Shown: one piece after another, positions 8,325-18,408 of the stretch | Layout of the letters: the number at the start of each line of letters is the position of its first letter | How positions within the stretch are numbered: the stretch's first letter is position 1 | Source: Spirosoma sp. KCTC 42546 | Lineage (GTDB): Bacteria > Bacteroidota > Bacteroidia > Cytophagales > Spirosomataceae | Reading direction: 5' to 3' | Assembly: GCF_006965485.1 (NCBI RefSeq) | Contig: NZ_CP041360.1 | Coordinates: 62,001 to 126,000, forward strand | DNA length: 64,000 nucleotides | Position numbers and translations under genes: made by a program | Notes under the pieces: generated by a model | Database searches by the model: none | The model's input: only the letters and a program-made list of their open reading frames with translations | Told to the model about the DNA's origin: nothing

Positions 8325-9827
8325 TTACGCCAAGATAGGTTTTACAATCTTGCCCGCCACGTCTGTCAATCTAAAGGGACGGCCCTGGAACTGGTAGGTA
8401 AGTTTTGTATGGTCGAAGCCGAGCAAATGTAAAATAGTGGCCTGAAGGTCGTGGACGTGTACTTTATCTTTTACCCCATAATAGCCAATATCGTCGGTTT
8501 CACCATAGGAGAATCCTTTTTTAACGCCACCGCCCGCCATCCAAACCGTAAAGGCATCAAGATGGTGATCGCGTCCCATGAAAGGAAGCACCTGCCCGTC
8601 GCGATTTTCCTGCATGGGTGTTCTGCCAAACTCGCCCCCCCAAACTACCAGCGTATCATCTAACAAGCCCCGCTGCTTGAGGTCTTGCAGTAGCGCAACA
8701 ACAGCTTGGTCTGATTCTTTACACTTTGTGTGAAGACCAATGTCAATTGAGCCGTCGGCACTGGTGCCGTGGGTATCCCAACCCCAGTCAAAAAGCTGTA
8801 CAAACCGTACTCCACGTTCAACCAGCCGACGGGCCAACAGGCAGTTCCGGGCAAACGAGCCTTTGTTTGGATCGACGCCGTAACTTTCCAGAATATACTG
8901 TGGCTCGCTCTTAATGTCCATTGCATCAGGTACGGACATTTGCATCCGAAACGCTAATTCGTATTGGGCAATACGGGTCAGGATTTCGGGATCTTTAACA
9001 TCGTCGTACTGCTGTTGATTGATCTGGCTGATGGCGTCGATGGTTTGCTTCCGAACATCCCGGTTCATGCCACTAGGATCTGATGCGTACAGCACCGGAT
9101 CGCCATCGGTACGGCATTGAACACCCTGATACACCGTTGGTAAAAAGCCACTGCCCCAGATGGACTTACCTGCATCGGGCTGTTTGCCGCCCGATGCCAA
9201 GACGATATAACCCGGCAGATTATCGTTTTCAGTGCCAAGCCCATACGTTACCCAAGATCCCATACTTGGGCGACCCAGCCGGGCACTTCCCGTATGCATA
9301 AGCAACTGGGCAGGCGCATGGTTAAACTGGTCGGTGTGCATGGCTTTCAGGAAGGTGATATCGTCTACAACACCCTGCAAATGGGGCAAATAGTCAGACA
9401 CCCACGCACCCGATTGCCCGTGTTGGGCGAATTTGCCCTGTGGGCCCAGCATTTTCGGAACCCCCCGAATAAAGGCAAACTTTTTGCCTTCGAGCAATTC
9501 CTGCGGACAGTCTTTACCATTATACTTAGCTAGTTCAGGCTTATAGTCGAACAACTCCAACTGACTCGGCGACCCAGCCATATGGATGTAAATGACCCGT
9601 TGTGCTTTGGGTAAGAACTGCGATGGGTGAGGGGCTGTCGGTTCTCCAGAAGGCAAAGCACTCCCAACGGTATTATTTTGAGGGTCGTTTTTCCCGAAAA
9701 AGCCGCAGCTTTCTAAAACAGAGCTAAGTGCCATAGCACCCAGTCCTGTTGAACAGGTATGCAGAAAATGCCGCCTTGTTTCGCGTTCGGCCGCTGCCTG
9801 TTGGAGTTCCTGAAGGAGTTTGTTCAT
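8325..9827 (-). CDS. DUF1501 domain-containing exported protein
   Basis: A 500-residue protein of the sulfatase-like DUF1501 family. The N-terminus carries a twin-arginine-like signal (ETRRHFLHTCSTGLGAMAL). Family features are visible in the sequence: the HMAGSPSQLELFDYKP segment, the GSWVTYGLGTEN region, RFVQLFDWGWDTHG, and GGEFGRTPMQ followed by GRDHH. Biochemical function is undefined. It is the second gene of a pair with the DUF1549/DUF1553 cytochrome gene (82-base gap). This pairing is widespread in Planctomycetes and Bacteroidota, and suggests a joint periplasmic role. Confidence 0.92.
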   Translation of the reverse strand: MNKLLQELQQAAAERETRRHFLHTCSTGLGAMALSSVLESCGFFGKNDPQNNTVGSALPSGEPTAPHPSQFLPKAQRVIYIHMAGSPSQLELFDYKPELAKYNGKDCPQELLEGKKFAFIRGVPKMLGPQGKFAQHGQSGAWVSDYLPHLQGVVDDITFLKAMHTDQFNHAPAQLLMHTGSARLGRPSMGSWVTYGLGTENDNLPGYIVLASGGKQPDAGKSIWGSGFLPTVYQGVQCRTDGDPVLYASDPSGMNRDVRKQTIDAISQINQQQYDDVKDPEILTRIAQYELAFRMQMSVPDAMDIKSEPQYILESYGVDPNKGSFARNCLLARRLVERGVRFVQLFDWGWDTHGTSADGSIDIGLHTKCKESDQAVVALLQDLKQRGLLDDTLVVWGGEFGRTPMQENRDGQVLPFMGRDHHLDAFTVWMAGGGVKKGFSYGETDDIGYYGVKDKVHVHDLQATILHLLGFDHTKLTYQFQGRPFRLTDVAGKIVKPILA

Positions 9828-9838
9828 TGTGTAATGCG

Positions 9839-9896
9839 GGTGGAAACCCGCTTTTTGTCACTATGAAATGTAAAAGTGGGTTTCCACCGCACGGAC
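9839..9896 (-). repeat. Inverted repeat between the DUF1553 and DUF1501 genes
   Basis: Arms near 9839-9858 (GCGGGTGGAAACCC...) and 9878-9896 (GTGGGTTTCCACCGC) are complementary with a few mismatches. The left arm also folds on itself (GCGGGT/ACCCGC) and is followed by a T run. On the coding strand it could reduce or tune read-through into the DUF1501 gene. Confidence 0.6.
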
Positions 9897-9908
9897 CGCC
9901 CGCGTTGC

Positions 9909-12683
9909 TTATTCTTTCGTAATCACTTCATCCAGATTCAACATCGTATTGGCCGTTACGGTTAAAGCGGCTAACTCAGGCGAAACCTTTTTACAATCGA
10001 AGCCCAGTCGATCTAGTAAGTTCTCTGCTTCACCGGGTTTCTGGCGGTAGTATTGCTCGGTATTTTGGTAAAGCCGAAGCAGTACGGCCAGCTTTTTCTG
10101 ATGTAGGTCGCGGAGCATAACTCGCCGGAAACCGGCTTGAATCTGTCGTTCTGGCGATGAACCATGAGCCTGCATGAAGTCCGCTAAATTCTGGGCGGCT
10201 TCAACATAAACAGGGTCGTTGAGGGTCACTAAAGCCTGTAAAGGCGTATTAGTCCGAAGTCGGCGTAGTTGACAGAATTCCCGACTGGGGCTATCGAACG
10301 TTACCATCGACGGATAAGGTGCGGTTCGTTTCCAGTAGGTGTACAAAGCGCGTCGGTGCAGGTCTTCTCCCGTGCTTTGTTTCCAGCTTTCGCCATCGTA
10401 GGGCGACTGCCAGATGCCGTCGGGCTGCATGGGCATTACGCTGGGCCCGTATAATTTACGGCTCAACAGGCCACTCACGGCTAGGGCCTGATCGTGTACC
10501 GCTTCGGAAGATAAACGAACGCGTGGCCCACGAGCCAATAGTTTGTTATAAGGGTCTTTGGCGATCAGTTCCGGCGAAGCATTCGATTGTTGCCGATACG
10601 TAGCCGACATCACCATCCTTTTTAAGAGTTTTTTTACACTCCACTGGTCTGTTTCCATGAACTCTACCGCCAAATAGTCGAGTAGTTCCTGATGGGTGGG
10701 TTGAATGCCCTGCGTACCCATATCTTCCACGGTTTCAACAATACCCGTACCGAACAGCTGTTCCCAAAACCGGTTCACGGCCACGCGCGCCGTTAGCGGG
10801 TGCTCCCGACTCACCATCCAGCGGGCCAGACCAAGTCGGTTTTTAGGCTGGTTAGGGTCCATGGCTGGGAATGATTTTGGTACATCAGGGGTCACCTGTT
10901 TTCCCTTCACCATCCAATTGCCTCGTTCAAAAACGTGTGTTTGCCGGGCCAGATCGCCCGAACCATCGAGCATAATTGGCGTTTGCTCCGTGTCTGTATT
11001 CAGAAGGTCCAACAGCACTTTAGATTTCTCCCCAATAGCGTTCTGTGGCTGACCGGGTAGGACAGCAACAAAAGCCACCCACTTTATCTGCACCCAGTCT
11101 TTTGGTTTTTCGGGACTATTCAGCGATAGATACAAACTATGCCGTCCCTGAATAGGTGGCAGCAGAATCATCTGAACGGTATCTTTCCCCGGCTTGGGTG
11201 TGGGAAATTGCGCTAGAACAGGACCATCCAGCTTATCCTGGTGAAGTGTAACTGTAGCATTGGTTGCTTTTGTACCCCATTTTAGTAGTAGTCGTGGTCG
11301 TCCGGTTAGCGTTACGTTTTTGATCCGGCATGAGCCTTTATCCTGAAAACCAAAATACTTCGCATCAAGAAGAGACGCATTCACATATTGATCGAAATCG
11401 TGCGAATTAATTTTAGGCTCAACCGTTCGAACCAGATGGGTAAACTGATTGATGCTGGCCTTGGCTTGTTGCGGATTACGGAGGGTACTGGCTATGTAGT
11501 GTTGTAAACCAACAAGTTTGAGTGAGTCGGCGGGTTTGTAAAAGCGGAGTGTTGGGGTGTCGCTCGTTACATCTTCGTCGCGGGTATTGTTGAAAAACGC
11601 GAGGTATTTGTAATATTCGTCGTGCGTAAATGGGTCGTAAGGGTGACTATGGCATTGGATGCAGGCAAAAGTTGTTCCCCCAAATACATCCCAGGTTGTG
11701 TTCACCCGGTCGATCACGGCCGCCGTGCGAAACTCTTCGTCCTGCGTTCCGCCCTCGTCATTCGTCATGGTATTGCGATGGAAGCCCGTTGCAATGAGCT
11801 GATCATCAGTAGGATCGGGTAACAAATCGCCCGCCAGTTGCTCAATCGTGAATTGATCGAAGGGTTTGTCCTGATTAAAGGCTTTGATGAGCCAATCCCG
11901 ATAGCGCCATATTTTACGGCCTGGATCGCGTTCATACCCTTTGGTATCGGCGTAACGGGCCAAATCAAGCCACATACCAGTCCAGCGTTCGCCGTAAGCC
12001 GGTGACTTAAGCAGCCGGTCAACAACTTTTTCGTAGGCATCCGGCGATTTATCACCCAAAAAATCGGCTACTTCCTTTTCGGTAGGTGGGAGGCCTGTCA
12101 GGTCAAGCGATACCCGCCGGATCAACGTTGCCCGATCGGCTTCGGGAGAGGGTTTTAAGCCATCCTGTTTCAGTTTATCAAGAATAAAATTGTCGATTTC
12201 ATTCGTTGCCCAATCGGTTTCATCATTTGCTGAGATACCCAGCCGACTCAAAAACGTACCAATTGCGGGAACAGCTGGTTTTTGAACAGGTTGGTACGCC
12301 CAATGGTCACCCCACTCGGCTCCCTGGTCAATCCATTTTCGAAGTAGATCGATTTCGTCGGGTTTCAGAGCCGGATGATCGAGTGGCATTCGTTCGTCAG
12401 GGTCGGTCAGCGTAAGCCGACGGATCATTTCACTGGCATCGGCATCGCCGGGAACAATGGCGAGTTTACCCGATTTGGCTGGAGCAAGGGCTTCCTGCTT
12501 AAACAGGAGCGAAAAGCCGGCTGCTTTTTTTACGCCCCCGTGACAGATAATGCAGTTTTTGTTGAGTAAAGGCTTAATTTGGGTATTGTAGTCCACTCGC
12601 TTCTCGAAAATTCCGAGAAATGATGAAAGTAGTAAGGCCATTGCCAAGCCTGCCACGCCAACAAGTATCCATTGAGTTCTCAT
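9909..12683 (-). CDS. PSD1 and planctomycete cytochrome C domain protein (DUF1549/DUF1553)
   Basis: A large exported protein. From the chosen start it has a hydrophobic anchor (WILVGVAGLAMALLLSSFLG), then a cytochrome-c-like domain with CIICHGG near residue 44, a DUF1549 domain (SLDLTGLPPTEKEV...), a second CxxCH motif (CIQCHSHPYDPF) and a C-terminal DUF1553 domain (LARWMVSREHPLTARVAVNR; ALVTLNDPVYVEAAQNLA). Such proteins are presumed haem-binding periplasmic enzymes of unknown reaction. The longest frame begins at 12746, but the 21 extra residues are polar and would precede the anchor, so the ATG at 12683 is preferred. Upstream of the DUF1501 gene. Confidence 0.9.
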   Translation of the reverse strand: MRTQWILVGVAGLAMALLLSSFLGIFEKRVDYNTQIKPLLNKNCIICHGGVKKAAGFSLLFKQEALAPAKSGKLAIVPGDADASEMIRRLTLTDPDERMPLDHPALKPDEIDLLRKWIDQGAEWGDHWAYQPVQKPAVPAIGTFLSRLGISANDETDWATNEIDNFILDKLKQDGLKPSPEADRATLIRRVSLDLTGLPPTEKEVADFLGDKSPDAYEKVVDRLLKSPAYGERWTGMWLDLARYADTKGYERDPGRKIWRYRDWLIKAFNQDKPFDQFTIEQLAGDLLPDPTDDQLIATGFHRNTMTNDEGGTQDEEFRTAAVIDRVNTTWDVFGGTTFACIQCHSHPYDPFTHDEYYKYLAFFNNTRDEDVTSDTPTLRFYKPADSLKLVGLQHYIASTLRNPQQAKASINQFTHLVRTVEPKINSHDFDQYVNASLLDAKYFGFQDKGSCRIKNVTLTGRPRLLLKWGTKATNATVTLHQDKLDGPVLAQFPTPKPGKDTVQMILLPPIQGRHSLYLSLNSPEKPKDWVQIKWVAFVAVLPGQPQNAIGEKSKVLLDLLNTDTEQTPIMLDGSGDLARQTHVFERGNWMVKGKQVTPDVPKSFPAMDPNQPKNRLGLARWMVSREHPLTARVAVNRFWEQLFGTGIVETVEDMGTQGIQPTHQELLDYLAVEFMETDQWSVKKLLKRMVMSATYRQQSNASPELIAKDPYNKLLARGPRVRLSSEAVHDQALAVSGLLSRKLYGPSVMPMQPDGIWQSPYDGESWKQSTGEDLHRRALYTYWKRTAPYPSMVTFDSPSREFCQLRRLRTNTPLQALVTLNDPVYVEAAQNLADFMQAHGSSPERQIQAGFRRVMLRDLHQKKLAVLLRLYQNTEQYYRQKPGEAENLLDRLGFDCKKVSPELAALTVTANTMLNLDEVITKE

Positions 12684-12808
12684 AAAATTGATACAGGCAC
12701 ATCGCCAGCTACTAAAAGCAGATGAACTCGTTTTTGTACTAGTCAACTCACTGAGGAATGTAATTTTAACGAAGAATTAGCCTAAACCGTTCAGGTTGAG
12801 CGGCTACG

Positions 12809-15193
12809 TTACCGCACACGGACGTCTACCTGAGCTGTATCATCTTCGCCATTCGTAGTGCCGTTTCCTGGAACGGAGTCTGGGTCAGATGTTGTAGCAG
12901 CCACAATCTGGGCTGTGCACACTCCTCGCCCAACAGCTGTTGCTGTTGCTCGAAAAATCAACGTAAAGCTACTGCCAGCAGGCAAACTGCTTATACCACT
13001 TGTAGGATTGCCGCCTGATAAACCAAAGTCGTCACCCGGTAAGAATGCCTGGCCAGCAGGCAAGTAAGCCGTTATACTTAATCCCGTTGCCGATAAACCG
13101 CCTTGATTGGTAATAGTCAGTGAGTAACTAATCACTTCATTCAATCTTGGGGTTCGATTATTGACCGACAGGCGTATGCTCACATCGGCTTTGGCGGGGT
13201 CGGGTACAGGCTGATTGCTAATGACATTAGGTAATGGAACCTGATTTGGGTTAGGGGACACGAACACAGAGCCACCAACCTGACGGGTTCGGAAGTCTAC
13301 CTGAGCAGCATCATCCTGACCATCGCCTGTACCAGAATTGGGCTGGCTATCAGGATCGTTGGACGTAGCCTGCGAAATTTCCGCTGCGTTTTGGTAGGTG
13401 CCGCTAGCCGTTGGCTGAGCCACAAAACTCAGTGATTGCGTGGTGCCCGCCGGTATATTCATGACCGAACTGGTCAGTACGGAGCCATTAGCCGAAAAAT
13501 TTGCGGATGATACAAAGGTTAAATTAGTTGGCAACCGATTTTTAACCAGTACATTAGTTGCCTGTCCTGGTCCATTATTACGAACGAGTAAACTGATTGT
13601 AACAGGTGTATTCAGGTCTGGCGTTCGTTGCGAAACAGCCATCTCCAGGCTCAAATCTGCCTGCGTTTGGGTGGTTATCTGAAATAGGTTGGACGGTACG
13701 GCGGGTATAGCCGGTGATGTCGATACGACCCGAATCTGAAAATGCCCACTTTGCAAATTGCTGGGCAATGTTACCTGAATCGGGCTGGTGGAGCCGCTAC
13801 CCAGAACACTTTTATATTGCCCCAGCGAATCGAGCAGTTGCACCTGCCATTGGTTACCTGAATTGAATGTGCCGAGCGTAACGAAGGATACCGCTACTGT
13901 AGAGCCGGGTAGTACATAATTCGCCAGATTTCCCGTAGCTGCAAATTGAATGGGTGTAATTGGCTGTGCGTTCTGAAAAAATGCATTGTTCAGACTATTA
14001 TTCCAGTTGCGGGCAAATCGAGACAAACCCATGGTCAGAGGAACTGAAGCTGGGTTCAGGTAATATTGCGGATGGGGAGAAGGACGACTGCTGTTACGAA
14101 AGTGTACATCATTTGTCCCTGCATTTCGGAGTTGGATTGTATCATTGTAGGGCCCCTGAAACACGTTTAAACCCGACGTATTAATGACCTGCTGTTGCTT
14201 CATGATTACATCAGGCCGTGTTACACTCCCGTCAAAAGAAACACGGGCTACCATCCAGGGTAGATTCCGCCCTCCAAAATCCTGTCGTGACTTTTGAATA
14301 AGATTGGTTAAATTAGTTGCGTATGCAGGAATACTACCAGATGATAGATCGCCATATTCTGCTTCTCCCTGATGCCAAAGCACTGCCCGAGCTCCCGACA
14401 CGGACAGATAATACTGCATTACATTTTTAAGATTTGTGTATGGTTGCAGATTAGGCCAGTTCCCGCTGTCGCAATTATACCGATTGCAGGTTGGAATGCC
14501 GTTGGCCGAGTTAATCCAGTTTTCTATCGTTGAGCCGTCCCAGCCTGTCACATAGAAGGCCACCGGAACATTGTACCGATTGACAATGTAATCACCTAAT
14601 TCACCCCAGCCCCATGAACTCTCGGCCATAGGAAATACACGTCGTTTGGCCGTAAGGGCTTTAAAGACTGGCACTGGAGAAGGATCACCCGATGAGAAAA
14701 GGGCAACATTACCCGGCGGATAGTAATGATTGATGGAATCAATAGCGTTGACCCGGTCAGTATTTGTACCAAGGTCATTATCGCCAATGCCCAAACCTCG
14801 TGCGTTTGATTGACCAGCTGTAACAAACACTTCGCCAATGCCAACTGGCTGCACGGTGGCTTGTGCTGTTACAACATTGTTTACAATGCTCCTCACTGTA
14901 AGTACATACCAGCCGCCAGTGCCAGTTATGTACCCCAGAAAAAGATTATTGGCCGGATTGGTCTGCACGGTTTGCCAGGCCGTTGTTGTGCCCTGCCCTG
15001 CTGCAACTGGTGTTAACTGGGCTTCTACCCGATCAACTGTGCTTGTTAACCTGCCTGCTATATAAAGGCGTCCGTTGCCGTCTGCCCCACGTTGCACCAC
15101 AAGGCGCGACATAGGGTGCGAAATCTGGAGTTGGGCTACACCCAACAACGGAGATAAAATTAGGAGTAAAGCCCATTTAAGAAATGTGGACAT
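12809..15193 (-). CDS. Secreted sialate O-acetylesterase-like (SASA) protein with DUF11 repeats
   Basis: A 794-residue protein. A signal peptide (MSTFLKWALLLILSPLLGVAQ) is followed by a SASA/SGNH-type esterase domain with the nucleophile block GQSNARG at about residues 131-137, WHQGEAEYG and a DVHF motif that supplies the Asp-His pair. The C-terminal third holds two DUF11-type repeats (ADLSLEMAVSQRTPDLNTPV and ADVSIRLSVNNRTPRLNEVI), each ending in DDTAQVDVR-like or DDAAQVDFR strings. Such repeats are usually extracellular spacers. Likely removes acetyl esters from glycans outside the cell; the true substrate is unknown. No obvious type IX sorting domain is seen. Confidence 0.85.
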   Translation of the reverse strand: MSTFLKWALLLILSPLLGVAQLQISHPMSRLVVQRGADGNGRLYIAGRLTSTVDRVEAQLTPVAAGQGTTTAWQTVQTNPANNLFLGYITGTGGWYVLTVRSIVNNVVTAQATVQPVGIGEVFVTAGQSNARGLGIGDNDLGTNTDRVNAIDSINHYYPPGNVALFSSGDPSPVPVFKALTAKRRVFPMAESSWGWGELGDYIVNRYNVPVAFYVTGWDGSTIENWINSANGIPTCNRYNCDSGNWPNLQPYTNLKNVMQYYLSVSGARAVLWHQGEAEYGDLSSGSIPAYATNLTNLIQKSRQDFGGRNLPWMVARVSFDGSVTRPDVIMKQQQVINTSGLNVFQGPYNDTIQLRNAGTNDVHFRNSSRPSPHPQYYLNPASVPLTMGLSRFARNWNNSLNNAFFQNAQPITPIQFAATGNLANYVLPGSTVAVSFVTLGTFNSGNQWQVQLLDSLGQYKSVLGSGSTSPIQVTLPSNLQSGHFQIRVVSTSPAIPAVPSNLFQITTQTQADLSLEMAVSQRTPDLNTPVTISLLVRNNGPGQATNVLVKNRLPTNLTFVSSANFSANGSVLTSSVMNIPAGTTQSLSFVAQPTASGTYQNAAEISQATSNDPDSQPNSGTGDGQDDAAQVDFRTRQVGGSVFVSPNPNQVPLPNVISNQPVPDPAKADVSIRLSVNNRTPRLNEVISYSLTITNQGGLSATGLSITAYLPAGQAFLPGDDFGLSGGNPTSGISSLPAGSSFTLIFRATATAVGRGVCTAQIVAATTSDPDSVPGNGTTNGEDDTAQVDVRVR

Positions 15194-15293
15194 GAAGCAA
15201 CAGGTACATTTACTGCTGCGAAATTACGGGAAAGTTCGTTTGTAGCCTAGAACTACATTTTTGATACCCTAAAGCTCTAGGCCACAATAGATA

Positions 15294-18272
15294 TTAAACT
15301 TTCCCCTTCAGATACTCCGCCGTATAATTCCCATCAGTCAGTTTTACCATTTCTTCGGGAGTGCCGGTAAAGGTCACGTAGCCACCTGTTTCGCCACCTT
15401 CCGGGCCGAGGTCAATAATGTGGTCGGCATTTTTGATGACTTCCATATTATGCTCGATGATGATGACCGAATCTCCCTGATCGACCAGCGCGTTGATGGC
15501 AGAAAGCAATTTACGGATGTCATGGAAGTGCAGACCCGTAGTGGGCTCGTCAAAAATGAATAGGGTACCGCCTTTGTTTGGATTTCCTTTTCCTAAGAAC
15601 GATGCCAGTTTAACACGCTGGGCCTCACCGCCAGAAAGTGTATTTGCCGATTGCCCCAGCCCAATATAACCCAGGCCTACATCCTGTAGCGGTTGTAGTT
15701 TATCAGCCATTTTAGGCTCGAATGTTCGGAAGAAGTCAATAGCTTCATCAACCGTCATAGCCAGAATATCCGACACGTTTTTGTCGTGCAACGTTACTTC
15801 CAGGACTTCCTGCTTGAACCGTTTTCCGCCACAACCTTCGCACTTGAGATAAATGTCGGCCATGAACTGCATCTCGATCTTCACTTCGCCTTCGCCCTGA
15901 CACACCTCACAGCGGCCACCATCCACGTTGAACGAGAAATGGCTCGGTTTATACCCCCGCGATTTTGATACTGGCTGATCGGCCATCACCTGTCGCAGAT
16001 AATCATAGGCTTTGATATAGGTAACTGGATTCGAACGGCTCGATTTGCCAATCGGATTCTGGTCAATCATTTCAATAGCCGCAATCCGGTCAAGTGAACC
16101 CGTCAGGGCATCATATTTACCTGCTTCTTCGGCTGCGTCGCCTTTTTGCCGCATCAGCGCTGGATACAGCACTTTCCGGATCAGTGTACTTTTACCCGAC
16201 CCTGATACGCCCGTTACAACTGTTAGCGTATTAAGCGGGAAGCGTACATCTACGTCCTTAAGGTTGTTTTCCCGCGCGCCTTTCAGTTCAATAAAGTTGG
16301 TTGCTTTCCTTCGAAAAGTAGGCACAGGTACGATCTCGCGGCCTGTGAGGAAGTCGAGGGTGTGGGACTGAAATGGATAATGATTAATGGCTAATGGATA
16401 ATGCTCGGAGTCTGATGGTCTATTATCTGACGCCCCCTGTTCATTATTCATTAGCCATTTTGCATTATCAACTTCATCCCACGTTCCCTGAAATACCAGA
16501 TGGCCGCCTAGTGAACCGGCATCAGGACCAATGTCGATGAGCTGGTCGGCGGCCCGCATCACTTCTTCTTCGTGTTCAACCACAATGACTGTATTGCCCA
16601 TATCACGTAGCGATTCCAGGACACTGACCAGGCGTTTCGTGTCGCGGGGATGCAGACCAATACTGGGCTCATCCAGAATATACATGGAGCCAACCAGTGC
16701 TGAACCCAGTGAAGTAGCCAGCTTGATGCGTTGATATTCACCACCCGAAAGTGTGTTGGTGAGTCGATTTAGGGTAAGGTAGCCCAGACCGACGCGTTCC
16801 ATATAATCCAGGCGATTTCGAATTTCGATCAGTATCCGATTCGCAACCTGCTGCTGCGTTTGAGGAAGTTCGAGCGTCCGAAAAAAGGCTGTTACCTGCG
16901 TAATAGGCATCAGTACCAGATCGGTAATGGACTTACCAGCCACTTTTACGTAGCCCGCATCTTTGCGTAACCGTGATCCCCGGCATTCCGGACAGGTCGT
17001 TTTACCCCGATAGCGGGAGAGCATAACCCGATACTGTACTTTGAAGGTCTGACTTTCAACAAAGTCAAAGAAGGCGTTCAGCCCATCGAAATAGGTATTG
17101 CCCGTCCACAGCAATTCCTGTTCGGCGGGCGTGAGATCTTTGTACGGCCGGTGAATGGGGAAATCAAAACGAATCCCATTTTTAAGTAAAGGACGCAAAA
17201 ACTCCTCGCTCATTTTCTCGCTTCGCCAGGGGGCAATGGCTCCTTCAAAAACAGAAAGGTTTTTATCGGGAATAACTAAATCAGGATCAATGCCCAGCAC
17301 TTTCCCAAATCCATCGCACCGGCGGCAGGCACCATAGGGGTTGTTAAACGTGAACAGATTGACACTTGGCTCTTCAAAGACAATGCCATCCAACTCAAAT
17401 TTATCGGAGAAGATGCGTGATTCCTTCCCAACTATATCGACCCGGCAACTGCCTTCTCCCTCGCTGAAAGCGGTTTGGACGGAGTCGGAGAATCGGTACT
17501 GGTTGTCTTCGTCAGGCTGACCGTTCTCGTCGTAAAGTACGGTTCCCCGGTCAACGAGGATTTCCAGATCGTTGGCAGAGAGTTGCTGCTCAACAAGCGT
17601 GTCCAGCGGCTGTTGTCCGTCAGTAGCAAACGCTAAAATATCCTCAATTTGTAGCACGTTGCCATCAGCAACAATACGGGTGTAGCCTTTTTGAAGCAGG
17701 ATATTCAGCTCATACGCCAGTGTCCGGCCTTCGCGAACCCGCAACGGAGCCATAATCATGACCCGCTGACCCGCTTCGTAACCGTACATGTAATTGACAA
17801 CATCCGTAACCGTATCTTTCCGAACTTCGTGGCCCGAAATAGGAGAATACGTAACGCCTGCCCGACCAAAAAGTAATTTCAGGTAGTCATAAATTTCGGT
17901 AGAAGTGCCTACGGTAGAGCGAGGGTTTCGGGTCGATACTTTTTGCTCGATGGCAATGGCTGGCGAAACCCCTTTTATATATTCGACTTCGGGTTTCTCC
18001 ATCCGGCCCAAAAACTGCCGGGCATAACTGCTCAGACTTTCGACATACATGCGCTGGCCTTCAGCAAACAGGGTATCGAAAGCCAAAGAAGATTTGCCCG
18101 AACCCGATAAGCCAGTCAGGACAACTAATTTGTTGCGGGGTATGGCAACGTCAATTCCTTTTAGATTATGTACTTTCGCCCCTTTGATGATAATGAACTG
18201 TTTGGGGTCAAGATGGTCAACCGAACGCATCGGACTGGCCGTCTGGCGTTCTGTTTCCGTGATCTGGGTCAT
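15294..18272 (-). CDS. uvrA: Excinuclease ABC subunit A with an in-frame repeat insertion
   Basis: The DNA-damage recognition ATPase of nucleotide excision repair, cytoplasmic dimer. It has Walker A GLSGSGKSS near residue 55, a second Walker A GVSGSGKST, signatures LSGGEYQRIKLA and LSGGEAQRVKLA, zinc-finger cysteine pairs (CRRCDGFG, CPECRGSR, CEVCQGEG, CEGCGG), and two DEP/DEPTTGLH Walker B regions. Length 992 exceeds the usual 940-950. The excess is residues about 601-634, encoded by a palindromic repeat (16374-16469), at the junction between the first ATPase half and the second, where homologues have a short variable loop. The gene looks intact. Divergent from mgtC-like. Confidence 0.97.
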   Translation of the reverse strand: MTQITETERQTASPMRSVDHLDPKQFIIIKGAKVHNLKGIDVAIPRNKLVVLTGLSGSGKSSLAFDTLFAEGQRMYVESLSSYARQFLGRMEKPEVEYIKGVSPAIAIEQKVSTRNPRSTVGTSTEIYDYLKLLFGRAGVTYSPISGHEVRKDTVTDVVNYMYGYEAGQRVMIMAPLRVREGRTLAYELNILLQKGYTRIVADGNVLQIEDILAFATDGQQPLDTLVEQQLSANDLEILVDRGTVLYDENGQPDEDNQYRFSDSVQTAFSEGEGSCRVDIVGKESRIFSDKFELDGIVFEEPSVNLFTFNNPYGACRRCDGFGKVLGIDPDLVIPDKNLSVFEGAIAPWRSEKMSEEFLRPLLKNGIRFDFPIHRPYKDLTPAEQELLWTGNTYFDGLNAFFDFVESQTFKVQYRVMLSRYRGKTTCPECRGSRLRKDAGYVKVAGKSITDLVLMPITQVTAFFRTLELPQTQQQVANRILIEIRNRLDYMERVGLGYLTLNRLTNTLSGGEYQRIKLATSLGSALVGSMYILDEPSIGLHPRDTKRLVSVLESLRDMGNTVIVVEHEEEVMRAADQLIDIGPDAGSLGGHLVFQGTWDEVDNAKWLMNNEQGASDNRPSDSEHYPLAINHYPFQSHTLDFLTGREIVPVPTFRRKATNFIELKGARENNLKDVDVRFPLNTLTVVTGVSGSGKSTLIRKVLYPALMRQKGDAAEEAGKYDALTGSLDRIAAIEMIDQNPIGKSSRSNPVTYIKAYDYLRQVMADQPVSKSRGYKPSHFSFNVDGGRCEVCQGEGEVKIEMQFMADIYLKCEGCGGKRFKQEVLEVTLHDKNVSDILAMTVDEAIDFFRTFEPKMADKLQPLQDVGLGYIGLGQSANTLSGGEAQRVKLASFLGKGNPNKGGTLFIFDEPTTGLHFHDIRKLLSAINALVDQGDSVIIIEHNMEVIKNADHIIDLGPEGGETGGYVTFTGTPEEMVKLTDGNYTAEYLKGKV
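16374..16469 (-). repeat. Palindromic repeat inserted in frame in uvrA
   Basis: Left arm 16374-16403 (contains ATTAATGGCTAATGGATAAT) is complementary to right arm 16442-16469 (contains CATTAGCCATTTTGCATTAT) with few mismatches. The style, ATGGATAATG-type palindromes, is that of an intergenic repeat, but here it is translated and keeps the uvrA frame open. Confidence 0.8.
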
Positions 18273-18408
18273 TCTATAGTATTGAGGGTAAACTCTATCT
18301 AAATTTTAACGGTTTATTTCGAAATATGGTTTCTCCTGGCAGCTTTTCTTCGCGGACAAATACAACGCTGTGCGGTTTCTGAGGGTCATCTAGTTGCTAA
18401 CGAAACAA

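Noticed and set aside
12684..12746. N-terminal extension of the DUF1549/DUF1553 protein
   Set aside because: The 21 residues are polar and precede the membrane anchor; the internal ATG at 12683 yields a normal export signal.
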